Origin: Novisyntrophococcus fermenticellae | Lineage (GTDB): Bacteria; Bacillota; Clostridia; Lachnospirales; Lachnospiraceae | Assembly: GCF_018866245.1 (NCBI RefSeq) | Contig: NZ_CP076458.1 | Location: 3,100,001 to 3,164,000, forward strand | DNA length: 64,000 nt | Direction: 5' to 3' | Part shown: positions 27,897 through 36,540 of the stretch, piece after piece | Position numbering within the stretch: the first letter of the stretch is position 1 | Layout: each line of letters starts with the position of its first letter | The notes under the pieces: model-generated | What the model was told of the DNA's origin: nothing | Database searches by the model: none | The model's input: only the letters and a program-made list of their open reading frames with translations | Position numbers and translations under genes: made by a program

Positions 27897-28416
27897 TCAA
27901 TTAGAAAAAAGCCTGACCGATATCATGAAAGAAGAACAGGCAAAACTGGGATACAAGAAAGAAAAAATCAGGCTATACTATCCCCTTAGTTCTCTTAACC
28001 ATCTTTTGGAAACAGATGTGACAGCCGAAGAAATGCCGGAGGTGTTACGAGATTTTCCGGCTTATATTTATAATAAGTTTGGAATGGTTCAGGTTTCCCA
28101 CACCGGGGAGAGATTTTGCTTTACGATATCCGAAGACGCATCGGAATATGTCCATAATAATATGCGCCCAAATGAGTTCATTAAAAAACTGGTGGATCTC
28201 GTTGCTGAGCATGGCTGTACGATAGAGCAGATTATAGACTTATTCCATGCATCTTCGGGAAATATACACGTGGACTCTATATGTAATGGGGAATTTGATT
28301 ATCTAATCTATTTTGAAGATACGGATGACAAATATTACTATTGTTTTAAGGATGAAGGCTGTCATATAATTTATCATCGCTTCTTGCCGGAAGATTATGA
28401 TGATTTCGGGTTTTGA
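27886..28416 (+). CDS. DUF3877-like protein
   Basis: This 176-residue acidic protein begins MNYNQLEKSLTDIMKEEQAK. I associate its pattern (KIRLYYPLSSLNHLL, GERFCFTISEDASEYVHN, YFEDTDDKYYYCFKDEGCHI) with DUF3877, a family of unknown function in Lachnospiraceae. It has no membrane segments and no catalytic motif I recognise. Its start at 27886 overlaps the SGNH hydrolase end by 11 bases, so the two are cotranscribed and probably translationally coupled. Whether they share a function is unknown. Confidence 0.7.
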   Translation: MNYNQLEKSLTDIMKEEQAKLGYKKEKIRLYYPLSSLNHLLETDVTAEEMPEVLRDFPAYIYNKFGMVQVSHTGERFCFTISEDASEYVHNNMRPNEFIKKLVDLVAEHGCTIEQIIDLFHASSGNIHVDSICNGEFDYLIYFEDTDDKYYYCFKDEGCHIIYHRFLPEDYDDFGF

Positions 28417-28463
28417 CAGCCTATTTGTTAGTCCATTAATCCTTTTTGCAGAAATTTTAGAGT

Positions 28464-28529
28464 GTTGACACTTCCCACAGCTAAAACGGGGGCTTGAGTT
28501 CTTTTCGAGTTCTCGATTTTAAGCCTCTG
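28464..28529. mobile_element. Possible IS200/IS605-type end remnant
   Basis: The segment begins GTTGACACTTCCCACAGC and continues with a GGGGGCTTGAG...AAGCC stem region containing the internal repeat GAGTTC/GAACTC. Subterminal hairpins next to a TTGAC-like terminus are typical of IS200/IS605 ends and their guide RNA scaffolds. No transposase or TnpB is present nearby. The resemblance is from memory and the stem is imperfect, so this is tentative. Confidence 0.3.
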
Positions 28530-28639
28530 ACTTAGAATACTTAACCTGATTATCTGATACCTTCAAATTTTTCACAATTTTTTTGTTCTTAAATCAGGAT
28601 TACGTTTTAACAAATTTAAAACCTTCTATATCCGCAATA

Positions 28640-28939
28640 TCAGTTTTCCTTGCAAATTTTGCACAGCACCCCCTGTGGGAGAATATACAACACTTCTCCG
28701 AGTGCTGTATCACCGATCTTATCGTAGATACGTCCCGCACTCATGCTTTCCCCTAATACAGTGTATGGGCTGTTTGCTACATAACCAATGTCTCCCAGTC
28801 CTTCTATCTTTACGAGAATGGCTTCCTTGTCATATTCATTCTCCGGCTCTTTCACAAGCTGGACTTCCATGCCGGGTTTTAAAAAATCTTTTCCGTAATA
28901 ATGTCTTGTTCCTGTAATTGTAAAATAAGTTTTTTCCAT
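28640..28939 (-). CDS. HIRAN domain protein
   Basis: This 99-residue protein is essentially one HIRAN domain. TITGTRHYYGKDFLKPGMEV, VKEPENEYDKEAILVKIEG and GDIGYVANSPYTV are the strands and loops of the DNA-end-binding fold known from HLTF-like helicases. Stand-alone bacterial HIRAN proteins are common in clostridia with no proven role. It follows a conserved-looking 35-residue ORF by 17 bases, with an A-rich ribosome binding site, suggesting a two-gene unit. Confidence 0.85.
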   Translation of the reverse strand: MEKTYFTITGTRHYYGKDFLKPGMEVQLVKEPENEYDKEAILVKIEGLGDIGYVANSPYTVLGESMSAGRIYDKIGDTALGEVLYILPQGVLCKICKEN

Positions 28940-28956
28940 GATATCCTCTCCCTTTA

Positions 28957-29064
28957 TTATTCCTCTTTACTTATATAATCCACATAGTCCGCTTCATTTG
29001 CAAACAGTATATAGTTACCATTTACACACCCCATGTATCCGTCATTTACCACATATCCTTTCAT
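28957..29064 (-). CDS. Small protein of 35 residues upstream of HIRAN gene
   Basis: The ATG at 29064 has an excellent AGGAGG site seven bases upstream. The product begins MKGYVVNDGYMGCVNGNYIL and ends EADYVDYISKEE, rich in Tyr, Gly and Asn. It has no membrane helix or signal peptide. Codon use and the strong start signal argue that it is real, and I recall similar tiny proteins in Lachnospiraceae genomes. Function unknown; it is cotranscribed with the HIRAN protein. Confidence 0.65.
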   Translation of the reverse strand: MKGYVVNDGYMGCVNGNYILFANEADYVDYISKEE

Positions 29065-29196
29065 CTTACTCCTCCTACTTATACTCATTTTCTTTACATT
29101 TCGCGCCCTTATCTTTCTTATGGTTCTACTTTAGCATTTTACGTGTCCAATAAAAATACCACCTCTTCGCACGAGTGCGCATCCCCTGAAGGTTTT

Positions 29197-29231
29197 TTAT
29201 TATATTGAAAACGAAGTCTTCTATATAATAA
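29197..29231. repeat. AT-rich inverted repeat behind WYL gene
   Basis: TTATTATAT (29197-29205) and ATATAATAA (29223-29231) are perfect inverted arms with inner GAA/TTC pairing. It directly follows the WYL terminator and may act as a second, bidirectional stop. Confidence 0.5.
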
Positions 29232-29257
29232 AAAAACAGCCCTCCCAAAGAGAACTG
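29230..29257 (-). terminator. Terminator after WYL regulator
   Basis: On the minus strand CAGTTCTC and GAGGGCTG pair (two G-U pairs) around a five-base loop, followed by seven T residues, 12 bases beyond the WYL stop codon. Confidence 0.7.
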
Positions 29258-29268
29258 CTCTGTCTGTC

Positions 29269-30270
29269 TTAAAAACTCTTTAAATTATACTGCTCCATTA
29301 ATCTCTTTATTTCTTGATTTACCTGTTGCACCACATCTTTCGGACCGATAATCCTTGCTCCGCTGCCGAGTGCGAAAACCCATCCGATAAACTGCTGACT
29401 TACTGCAACATCTATATGAACAGAAAAGTGTTCCTCGTCTACAGGTATCATCATGGTATCTTTTCCAAAACGGTCAATAATAACTCCTGCCAACGTATTG
29501 TCCATCAGCAGTTTCACCTGTCTCTCTTCTCCGCCGAACATCCCGAAACTTTTTCTTGTATATGCGGCCATGTCAAATCTCTCAAAAAACTCCCTGCCTT
29601 CTCTCTCTTCATCCGACATTTTTATATGCAGCATCTTATCCACCCGGTAATGCTTTATAATCCTTGCTTCTGTATCATATCCAATCAGATAATAGTTTTC
29701 ATTATCCCAGGAAAGTCCCCATGGGCTGATATCATAATATGCACCGCCATGGCGAAGCTCCATCTCTTTTTGAATATTCCACTGAAAATACTGAAAAAGA
29801 ATCTTCTTATTTTCTGCAATGGCATTATAAATCGCATCCACATTATAATAGATGCTTTCATTCATTGTTTTTATCCGCCCCGAAACATATACCTGACGCT
29901 GAAGTTCCTTCGCCTCATGCTCACTGACCAGGTCCTCCAGCTTCTTTATCAATTCATTGGATTTTTTTGCAGTAATAAACTTTGAAGATTGTATCGCATC
30001 TACCAGAAGCTTCAGCTCCGCCAGTTCAAAGTGCCTGCCCGCAACATGATATTCATAGGTCTTTCCAACCGGTTCACTGACAATTTCCACTCCCAGTCTG
30101 CCAAGTGCCTCCAGATCTGTATAAATACTCTTTCTCTCTGCCGTCACATCATAGGCCGCCAATGATTCCAGAATCTCAGGCATTGTAAGGCTATGCGCAT
30201 CATCGGTTTTCTCCAACATGATTTTCATAAGATAATACAATTTAAATTTCTGATTTTTTCCTTTTGGCAT
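29269..30270 (-). CDS. WYL domain transcriptional regulator
   Basis: This 333-residue regulator has an N-terminal winged helix (about 1-75, with LTMPEILESLAAYDVTAERK), a linker, and a WYL sensor domain (about 150-235) containing NYYLIGYDTEARIIKHYRVD. The C-terminal WCX-like extension ends near residue 330. I chose MPKGKNQ at 30270 because GGAGG lies nine bases upstream; a more distal ATG lacks a ribosome site. WYL proteins respond to nucleotides or nucleic acids and often regulate stress or defence genes. It is monocistronic with its own terminator. Confidence 0.9.
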   Translation of the reverse strand: MPKGKNQKFKLYYLMKIMLEKTDDAHSLTMPEILESLAAYDVTAERKSIYTDLEALGRLGVEIVSEPVGKTYEYHVAGRHFELAELKLLVDAIQSSKFITAKKSNELIKKLEDLVSEHEAKELQRQVYVSGRIKTMNESIYYNVDAIYNAIAENKKILFQYFQWNIQKEMELRHGGAYYDISPWGLSWDNENYYLIGYDTEARIIKHYRVDKMLHIKMSDEEREGREFFERFDMAAYTRKSFGMFGGEERQVKLLMDNTLAGVIIDRFGKDTMMIPVDEEHFSVHIDVAVSQQFIGWVFALGSGARIIGPKDVVQQVNQEIKRLMEQYNLKSF

Positions 30271-30374
30271 CTGTCCGACCCTCCAGTACAGTACATGACT
30301 TCCATATGCGTTCATTCTATCACAAGTACTATCGTCTGACCATCGGTATTATCCGGAAGATTCAGCTGGATGGT

Positions 30375-31961
30375 TTAATTAATAAATGCTGCTGTTATTT
30401 TCCTGTAATCACTAGGTGTCATCGATACCTGCGTACTAAAAACTCTGGTAAAATATCTAACATTTGGATATCCGACCTTTTCTGAAATTTCAGGTACCTT
30501 TAAATTTGTATTTTTCAAAAGTTTTTTTGCTTCTTCAATACGCCTCTCCGTTAAAATCTTTGAAAATGTTTTTCCTGTATGCTGTTTAATAAAACGGCTT
30601 AAATATGACGGGTTTCTGTTCAGATAATCTGAAATGTCGGTTAACCCGATGCTCTCTCCGAAATTCTGATTGATATAGTCATATACCCCATGAATCATGC
30701 TGTTATTTTCTTCTGCCTGACTGTCATTAATACAGTCGACAATATACTTTAACCAATATTTAAAATACTCCAGCTTCAATGTCATGTCTTTCTGCTGATG
30801 AATATTCGTCAGTATGTTATTCTGTATCTTTTCTTTTTCAGTGGACGGCAGGGGCAAATCATAGATGAAAAGTAGAATATTTGAAATCATTAAATCAATG
30901 CTGTCAGAAATATAGCCTTCAGGCTTTTCAAATAACCTTTTAATAAAAGAATCAACCAAGCCATCTACAGTGTTCTTATCGCCGCCACGAACGGAGCTTA
31001 TCAATTGCGTAATAAAATCAATAATATTAAAGTACTCATTTTTACTGAATGCCGCTGGCAGATCTCCAAAAAACACAACACGATTATCTTTTTGTTGCAA
31101 AGCATATTCCTGACAACTTGAGACTTGCTTTCTCAGAATCTGTATTTTGGACAAGTCATCGGTTGGATTACTGATTCCTACATATATCCTGATTGGATAA
31201 TTCACTTCCATCTCATTTTTAATGGATCGAACAAGCTGCAGCAATTTATCACTGTCCTGCTCTTTAGCTTCACTTCCATACAATGCATATACAGTCTTTC
31301 CAAACGGATACGTTAAAAGGGAAGTATATTTTCTATTTAAAAACTGATCCATCGCATAAGTATAATAGAACTCCTCCTCCGAATATAAGTTCTGAATAGA
31401 AAAGCTGAATGCGAATAGTATATAGACTGCTGCTGTTATGTGAAACTGCTGCCGCATTGCATTGAGCTGCGTATTGCTGATTGTAATAGGATGGAATAAC
31501 AATCGCTCTAGAAATTGCCTTCTTGCTAAATCAAAATGTGTTGAAAAATAGTTTTGAAATATCTGATACATTTCATTATGTTTTTGTTTTTCCAGAATAT
31601 GATTAATTGCCCTTTTGACGCAAGTTAAAGCTTCTTTCGGATCAACCGGTTTCAGCAGGTAATCAAATACCTTATAATCGATTGCTGATTTTGCATATTC
31701 AAAATCCGAATAGCCGGAAATAAAGATTACAAGCGTATCAAGCTGATTATCATAAATATATTGTGCCATATCAATTCCTGAGATATAGGGCATATGTATA
31801 TCTGTAATTAAAATCTCAGGCTTTTTTGATTTCAATAACTGCATACCCTCTTCCGGCTTGTCTGTAGCAAACAGTGTATGTATTCCAAGGGAAGGAGATG
31901 AAAATATCTGGGCTAATTTATCTTTTAAAAGCGGTTCATCATCAACGATTAAAAGCTTCAT
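30375..31961 (-). CDS. Response regulator, YesN/AraC family
   Basis: This 528-residue regulator starts MKLLIVDDEPLLKDK at ATG 31961, with AAGGAG upstream. The receiver phosphoacceptor is in ILITDIHMPYISG (about residue 54) and the lysine in DYLLKPVDP. A long middle region follows, then the AraC domain (about 430-525) with ISDYLNRNPSYLSRFIKQ and ISEKVGYPNVRYFTRVFS. Its start lies 20 bases inside the 3' end of the kinase gene, so translation is coupled. The likely target is the importer at 34709-37818. Confidence 0.93.
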   Translation of the reverse strand: MKLLIVDDEPLLKDKLAQIFSSPSLGIHTLFATDKPEEGMQLLKSKKPEILITDIHMPYISGIDMAQYIYDNQLDTLVIFISGYSDFEYAKSAIDYKVFDYLLKPVDPKEALTCVKRAINHILEKQKHNEMYQIFQNYFSTHFDLARRQFLERLLFHPITISNTQLNAMRQQFHITAAVYILFAFSFSIQNLYSEEEFYYTYAMDQFLNRKYTSLLTYPFGKTVYALYGSEAKEQDSDKLLQLVRSIKNEMEVNYPIRIYVGISNPTDDLSKIQILRKQVSSCQEYALQQKDNRVVFFGDLPAAFSKNEYFNIIDFITQLISSVRGGDKNTVDGLVDSFIKRLFEKPEGYISDSIDLMISNILLFIYDLPLPSTEKEKIQNNILTNIHQQKDMTLKLEYFKYWLKYIVDCINDSQAEENNSMIHGVYDYINQNFGESIGLTDISDYLNRNPSYLSRFIKQHTGKTFSKILTERRIEEAKKLLKNTNLKVPEISEKVGYPNVRYFTRVFSTQVSMTPSDYRKITAAFIN

Positions 31962-33714
31962 CAAAGGGCTCCTTTCCAGACTCTGTCGATTTTGGGATGC
32001 AAATTGTAACATTTGTACCATGAGGTTTTAATGTAGTGATTCGCAATCCATATTCTTTTCCATAGAGGATTTGAAGTTTCTTCTGTATATTAAAGATACC
32101 AATATGCTGCGTTGATAATCCGGCCTTGTCATCCATTTGCTGAAGCTGCTGTATTATTTCTTTCGGAATACCATTGCCATTATCTTTTATCGAAATGTAC
32201 AGATTCTCTTCATCCTCACTAGCGATAACCCCAATCATACCTGTTTCAGATATCTCTTCCACACCGTGAACAATTGCATTTTCGACAATAGGCTGTAAAA
32301 TCAGTTTCGGTACATAATATTGATATAGATGTTCCGGTATTTCAAGCAAAAATAGTAATCTGTCCTGAAATCTCATTTTCTGAATAAAAATATATTGGTT
32401 AATATATGAAATATCCTCTTCTAATGTAATAAACGTACTGCCCTTAATTGACATTTTCATAATATTTGCCAAAGACGTCACTACTTTCTGGACACTTTCT
32501 TTTTCGTTGAACTCCACCAGACTATTAATGCAGTCAAGTGTGTTGTATAAAAAATGGGGATTAATCTGTGCCTGTAAGGTTTCAAGCTGCGCATTTTTTG
32601 TAAGGAGTTCATTTACATATACTGTCTGAATCAGATTATCAATTCTGGATAACATCTTATTATATACATTTCCCAGTTCCCTAAACTCGTCTTGTGACTG
32701 CACTTCTATATATGCGTTTTTATCAATCTCCGATGTTTCATTCAATTTCCGGATAAATGCCTGTACCTGACCGGAAATCATATTGCCAGCATACAATATC
32801 GCACCAATGATAATGAGTATTGATAAAAACATAATGTATATTTCCATCTGAAACAGACGATGTGTATCATGAAACAACCGTGATTCATTAATGATACTTG
32901 TTACATAGCAATCACCATACGCCAACTGAACCTTATTTACCAGATGTTTTTGCTTTTTTCTTCCACTTAGAAGCTCTTCGCATGCATGGTCGCTCAAATT
33001 TGTTCCGTTAACCAGTACTTTCCCATCTTTATCTGTAAGAAGCAAAAAAATAGAATCCGCATTTTGTTGCATCTGGATATCTTTTTTTAATGAATCAATT
33101 GCAACGTCCAACATAAGAAATCCAATTTCATGATTGCTTTCTTTTAGTGTTGGTACATATACAGTCCTTGCAACAGTCACAAAATATGGCGTATTCGGAT
33201 TTCTGAAGATAACCACTTTTCCATGATACTTTCTTGCATAACCGCGAATTGAATCAGCGTAGGCTTTTACTTCTTCTATGGTATTTGTATAAATCGCATT
33301 ATTAATATACAGATCTCCATACTCGTTAAATAATTTTACATTAGATATTTCGGGGTTGTTGTCTGTAATTATGGAAGAAATATTCTTTGACAGAAACTGA
33401 TTTGCATCATCTTTCTGTTCTTGCGTAAGCTTCTCCTGATTTTTAGTAAGGTAGTTTGTTACCCCTTGTGTATAGTACAAAAAACCGGATGTAATCAAAT
33501 CATAGTCTGTTAACTTTGCGTTTATAAAGTTTACCTTTTCAATGATATTCTGCTGTGTCTGATCAAGAACTCTTTGTTTCATCTGATTATACATAATCAG
33601 CGAAACACTGATAAATAAAATTACATAGCTTAGTAAAATAAATGGAAGGCATGCAACAATTATTTTATTTTTTATTTTCAAATGATTGAAGAAATTCTGT
33701 ATTTTCGTTTTCAT
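31942..33714 (-). CDS. Sensor histidine kinase, YesM family
   Basis: This 590-residue sensor has a first helix (about 20-42), an extracytoplasmic dCache-like domain, a second helix near 295-315, HAMP, and a kinase core with phosphoacceptor LQAQINPHFLYNTLDCIN, N box LQPIVENAIVHGVEE and G box DNGNGIPKE. All catalytic residues are present. It is AT-richer than the first YesM and not a close copy of it. A 117-base gap separates it from the MBL-fold gene upstream. Confidence 0.93.
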   Translation of the reverse strand: MKTKIQNFFNHLKIKNKIIVACLPFILLSYVILFISVSLIMYNQMKQRVLDQTQQNIIEKVNFINAKLTDYDLITSGFLYYTQGVTNYLTKNQEKLTQEQKDDANQFLSKNISSIITDNNPEISNVKLFNEYGDLYINNAIYTNTIEEVKAYADSIRGYARKYHGKVVIFRNPNTPYFVTVARTVYVPTLKESNHEIGFLMLDVAIDSLKKDIQMQQNADSIFLLLTDKDGKVLVNGTNLSDHACEELLSGRKKQKHLVNKVQLAYGDCYVTSIINESRLFHDTHRLFQMEIYIMFLSILIIIGAILYAGNMISGQVQAFIRKLNETSEIDKNAYIEVQSQDEFRELGNVYNKMLSRIDNLIQTVYVNELLTKNAQLETLQAQINPHFLYNTLDCINSLVEFNEKESVQKVVTSLANIMKMSIKGSTFITLEEDISYINQYIFIQKMRFQDRLLFLLEIPEHLYQYYVPKLILQPIVENAIVHGVEEISETGMIGVIASEDEENLYISIKDNGNGIPKEIIQQLQQMDDKAGLSTQHIGIFNIQKKLQILYGKEYGLRITTLKPHGTNVTICIPKSTESGKEPFDEAFNR

Positions 33715-33831
33715 AAAAACCTGGAGCCCCTTTCCTTAGAGCGTTCTGGTATAAACATATTTTAACAGCCTTTATTCAAATTTCAATTAAAAATTATTTT
33801 CCCGCATATCGCTTCCATTTTTATTCTTAAT

Positions 33832-34692
33832 TCAGCCCTTTTTTAAAGCTCGGTCTGTCGTATATAAAACAGAAGCCAGTTTATACTGATAAAAATAAAC
33901 CTGACCTTTTGCCATATGACATTCATCTTCTTTTCCAATATAAGGATTCATAAGTATATTTTGAACACATTCAATCATATCTTCAACATAGCGTTCCCCA
34001 ATCGGTCTTAAATAGTGTCCGGGGAAAATCAACTCATATTCATTCCTGAGCTTTTTTAATTTTTCCAGCGAATTTTGATATGTGCGCAACGTATCCGAAA
34101 AGGTATCCAATATTAATGTAGGAGTACTGACAACCGTATCCGCTGAAAAAAGTAATTTATTTACACGATCCAGCAGGCAAATACTGTCCTTCGTGTGCCC
34201 TGGAGTAAAAATCACCTCCAGCTTTCTGTTCCCAAGATCAAACACATGTCCTTCGACAAAACTCTTTAATTCAAAGTTCGATATTTGATTGATAAAGGTC
34301 TTTAGGCATGCTTCATGATTATATTCTGACCGAGCTTCCTGTGAGGCAAAAAAGGCCTTTCTCATGTCCATGTTATTCTGCTCCATAATAGTATCAATAG
34401 CTTTTTCGTGAGCATAGACCACTTCAAACTGCCCATTTCCCCCTGCATGGTCATAATGATGGTGGGAATTTACAACAAGGATCGGCAAATCAGTCATTTC
34501 CTTTACGACTGCAGCAATATTTCCCGCACCTATTCCAGTATCCAGCAGCAGCCCTTTTTCTGAACCCAGAATCAGATACATAATATCTATACCAAACTCA
34601 TCAATAGCCCAGACATCTTTGGCGACCTGCTGCAGTGTATATCCTCCAATCCTCTTAATGTTCATATTGTCCTGGTAAAATGCATCCGGCAT
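33832..34692 (-). CDS. MBL-fold metallohydrolase
   Basis: This 286-residue enzyme has a metallo-beta-lactamase fold. The dinuclear metal motif is VNSHHHYDHAGG (HxHxDH) near residue 80, with later ligands in FTPGHTKDSICLLD and SADTVVSTP and a final GHYLRPIGERY. No signal peptide is present. It is placed directly between an oligosaccharide importer (16-base gap) and the YesMN genes, where other loci carry a glycosidase, so it may act on the imported compound, for example as a lactonase or phosphoesterase. That is inference. Confidence 0.88.
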   Translation of the reverse strand: MPDAFYQDNMNIKRIGGYTLQQVAKDVWAIDEFGIDIMYLILGSEKGLLLDTGIGAGNIAAVVKEMTDLPILVVNSHHHYDHAGGNGQFEVVYAHEKAIDTIMEQNNMDMRKAFFASQEARSEYNHEACLKTFINQISNFELKSFVEGHVFDLGNRKLEVIFTPGHTKDSICLLDRVNKLLFSADTVVSTPTLILDTFSDTLRTYQNSLEKLKKLRNEYELIFPGHYLRPIGERYVEDMIECVQNILMNPYIGKEDECHMAKGQVYFYQYKLASVLYTTDRALKKG

Positions 34693-34708
34693 ATAAAAAC
34701 CTCCTCTT

Positions 34709-35542
34709 CTATTTGATTGCCCCTGCGGTCATTCCATCTGTAATATACTTCTGCCCTGCAATATAAATGATGATAATTGGCAACATGGATATAACTAATC
34801 CTGCAATCAGCAGATTCCACTGCGCATTCGTTGCTGACTTAAACATATACAGATTAACAGTAATTGTTCTTAAAGCCCCGTCACTAATCAAAATATTGGG
34901 CAGAAGTAAATCATTCCACGTCCAAAGGAAAAACAAAATGGCCATAGTCACTGTTGTGGACTTCAACAGCGGAAATACAATCTGTATCATGGTTCGAAAT
35001 ACTCCTGCTCCATCAATTGCTGCCGCTTCCTCCAATTCCAGCGGGACACTCTTTAAAAATCCCACATAGGTCATTATTCCAAAAGCCGTGAAAAATCCGC
35101 TGTTAAAGAAAATCAGCCCTAAATATGAATTGGTCAGATGAAGCTTTGTCGCTAAAACAGATACAGAAATCATAACTGTATGAAATGGTATAATCTGACC
35201 GAATACAAACAAAGTATACAGTCCTCTTGATATACTCCCTCTTAAATGGGAAATACCATAAGCCGCCAGAAAGGAAATTGTCCCAGCTGCCAACACAGTG
35301 AATACCGTAACAATGACTGTGTTCTTAAAAACTATCCAAAAATTCATTGTCTCCATAGCCTGGTTAAAATTATCTAAATAGAGAGCCTTCGGAAATGCCA
35401 GAAATGAAGACAGGATATCACCGTTTGGCTTAAATGCATTCATTACAATTAACAGTACAGGAAATAAGAAAATAATACCCAGTAATAAGCAGATAACACT
35501 TTTTACCCATATTTTCACTTCGACTTTATTATGTTGTCTCAT
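34709..35542 (-). CDS. Carbohydrate ABC transporter permease, MalG type
   Basis: This 277-residue, six-helix permease has the coupling loop VPLELEEAAAIDGAGVFRTM and IVFPLLKST near residue 190, and the usual C-terminal QKYITDGMTAGAIK. It starts two bases after the MalF-type stop. It forms one importer with the next gene and the binding protein at 36541. Confidence 0.94.
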   Translation of the reverse strand: MRQHNKVEVKIWVKSVICLLLGIIFLFPVLLIVMNAFKPNGDILSSFLAFPKALYLDNFNQAMETMNFWIVFKNTVIVTVFTVLAAGTISFLAAYGISHLRGSISRGLYTLFVFGQIIPFHTVMISVSVLATKLHLTNSYLGLIFFNSGFFTAFGIMTYVGFLKSVPLELEEAAAIDGAGVFRTMIQIVFPLLKSTTVTMAILFFLWTWNDLLLPNILISDGALRTITVNLYMFKSATNAQWNLLIAGLVISMLPIIIIYIAGQKYITDGMTAGAIK

Positions 35543-35543
35543 C

Positions 35544-36437
35544 TTACATCTGCACCTCTCTTTTTCTTGTCATGCTCAACTGTATAATTGCAACAATTGC
35601 AACAATAATAAACAATACAACCGATTTAGCTGATGCATACCCTGTTCGGAATGCACCAAAGGCGTCAGTATAAATATTCAATGCAAGTGTTTGTGTACTG
35701 TTTGACGGTCCCCCTCCGGTTAAGGCTAGTGGAATATCAAATGCTTTAAATGCACCGGCGATTGAAACAAACAAATTGATTGTAACCGTTGGCATCAGAA
35801 GCGGAAGCTGAATTCTAAAAATCTTATTTAAACCTGTACACCCATCCAGCCTGGCCGCCTCTATGACATCCTTAGGCAGTGTCTGAAGACCGGCAACGTA
35901 TAACATCATCAGAAACCCTGTAGACTGCCAGGTAGTTACAATAATAACCGCAAGCATCGCCATATTTGTATTTCCAAACCAGCTGATCTGTGCAAGTGAA
36001 TCCAAATGCAGTTTTTCACCAATATTAGGAATTGCATTTGTAAAAATAAACATCCATACAAAAGACACCATGACACCACTGATAATATTGGGAATAAAGA
36101 AGAAGGAACGAATCACTCCCTTCCCTCTTATATTACTGTCCAGAGCAAACGCAATTACAAACGCAACAACATTTGACAAGATGATGGAAACAAATGCCAA
36201 CAAAATTGTAAATAACAAGGCATGTATAAATTGCTCATCGTGAAATAGCTTTATAAAATTTTCTAATCCTATGAATTTCTTATTTCCTTTAATTAAATTC
36301 CAATTGTACAGCGACGAGGGAAATGTTCCAATTAAAAGCGGTCCCACAAGCGCCACACAATAGATAACCAGTGCAGGAATTACTAATAAGAAATAAAATT
36401 TTTTATTTTTTTTATATAGAAAATCAGACATAGTCAC
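35544..36437 (-). CDS. Carbohydrate ABC transporter permease, MalF type
   Basis: This 297-residue, six-helix permease has the EAA loop LPKDVIEAARLDGCTGLNKI with IQLPLLMPT and the hallmark ALTGGGPSNSTQTLALNIY. It is separated from the binding-protein gene by a strong terminator-like hairpin, so it is probably expressed at a lower level than the binding protein. Confidence 0.94.
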   Translation of the reverse strand: MTMSDFLYKKNKKFYFLLVIPALVIYCVALVGPLLIGTFPSSLYNWNLIKGNKKFIGLENFIKLFHDEQFIHALLFTILLAFVSIILSNVVAFVIAFALDSNIRGKGVIRSFFFIPNIISGVMVSFVWMFIFTNAIPNIGEKLHLDSLAQISWFGNTNMAMLAVIIVTTWQSTGFLMMLYVAGLQTLPKDVIEAARLDGCTGLNKIFRIQLPLLMPTVTINLFVSIAGAFKAFDIPLALTGGGPSNSTQTLALNIYTDAFGAFRTGYASAKSVVLFIIVAIVAIIQLSMTRKREVQM

Positions 36438-36478
36438 ACACTCCTTTTCTAAATATATAATACTCTTAAGCCATGTGC

Positions 36479-36534
36479 AAAAATAGAGTTTATTCCATGC
36501 AAGCTTGCTTGTTAAGGGATAAACTCTATTTTTT
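36479..36534 (-). terminator. Intra-operon hairpin between binding protein and permeases
   Basis: A long inverted repeat (AATAGAGTTTAT and ATAAACTCTATT arms, roughly 17 bp with one mismatch) ends in runs of A and T on both sides. It follows the binding-protein stop by six bases and likely stops most transcripts, letting a minority read into the permease genes. Confidence 0.8.
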
Positions 36535-36540
36535 CGTTAA

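Noticed and set aside
29314..29985. Plus-strand frame of about 220 codons opposite the WYL gene
   Set aside because: It is antisense to a clear WYL protein and has no protein-like motif.
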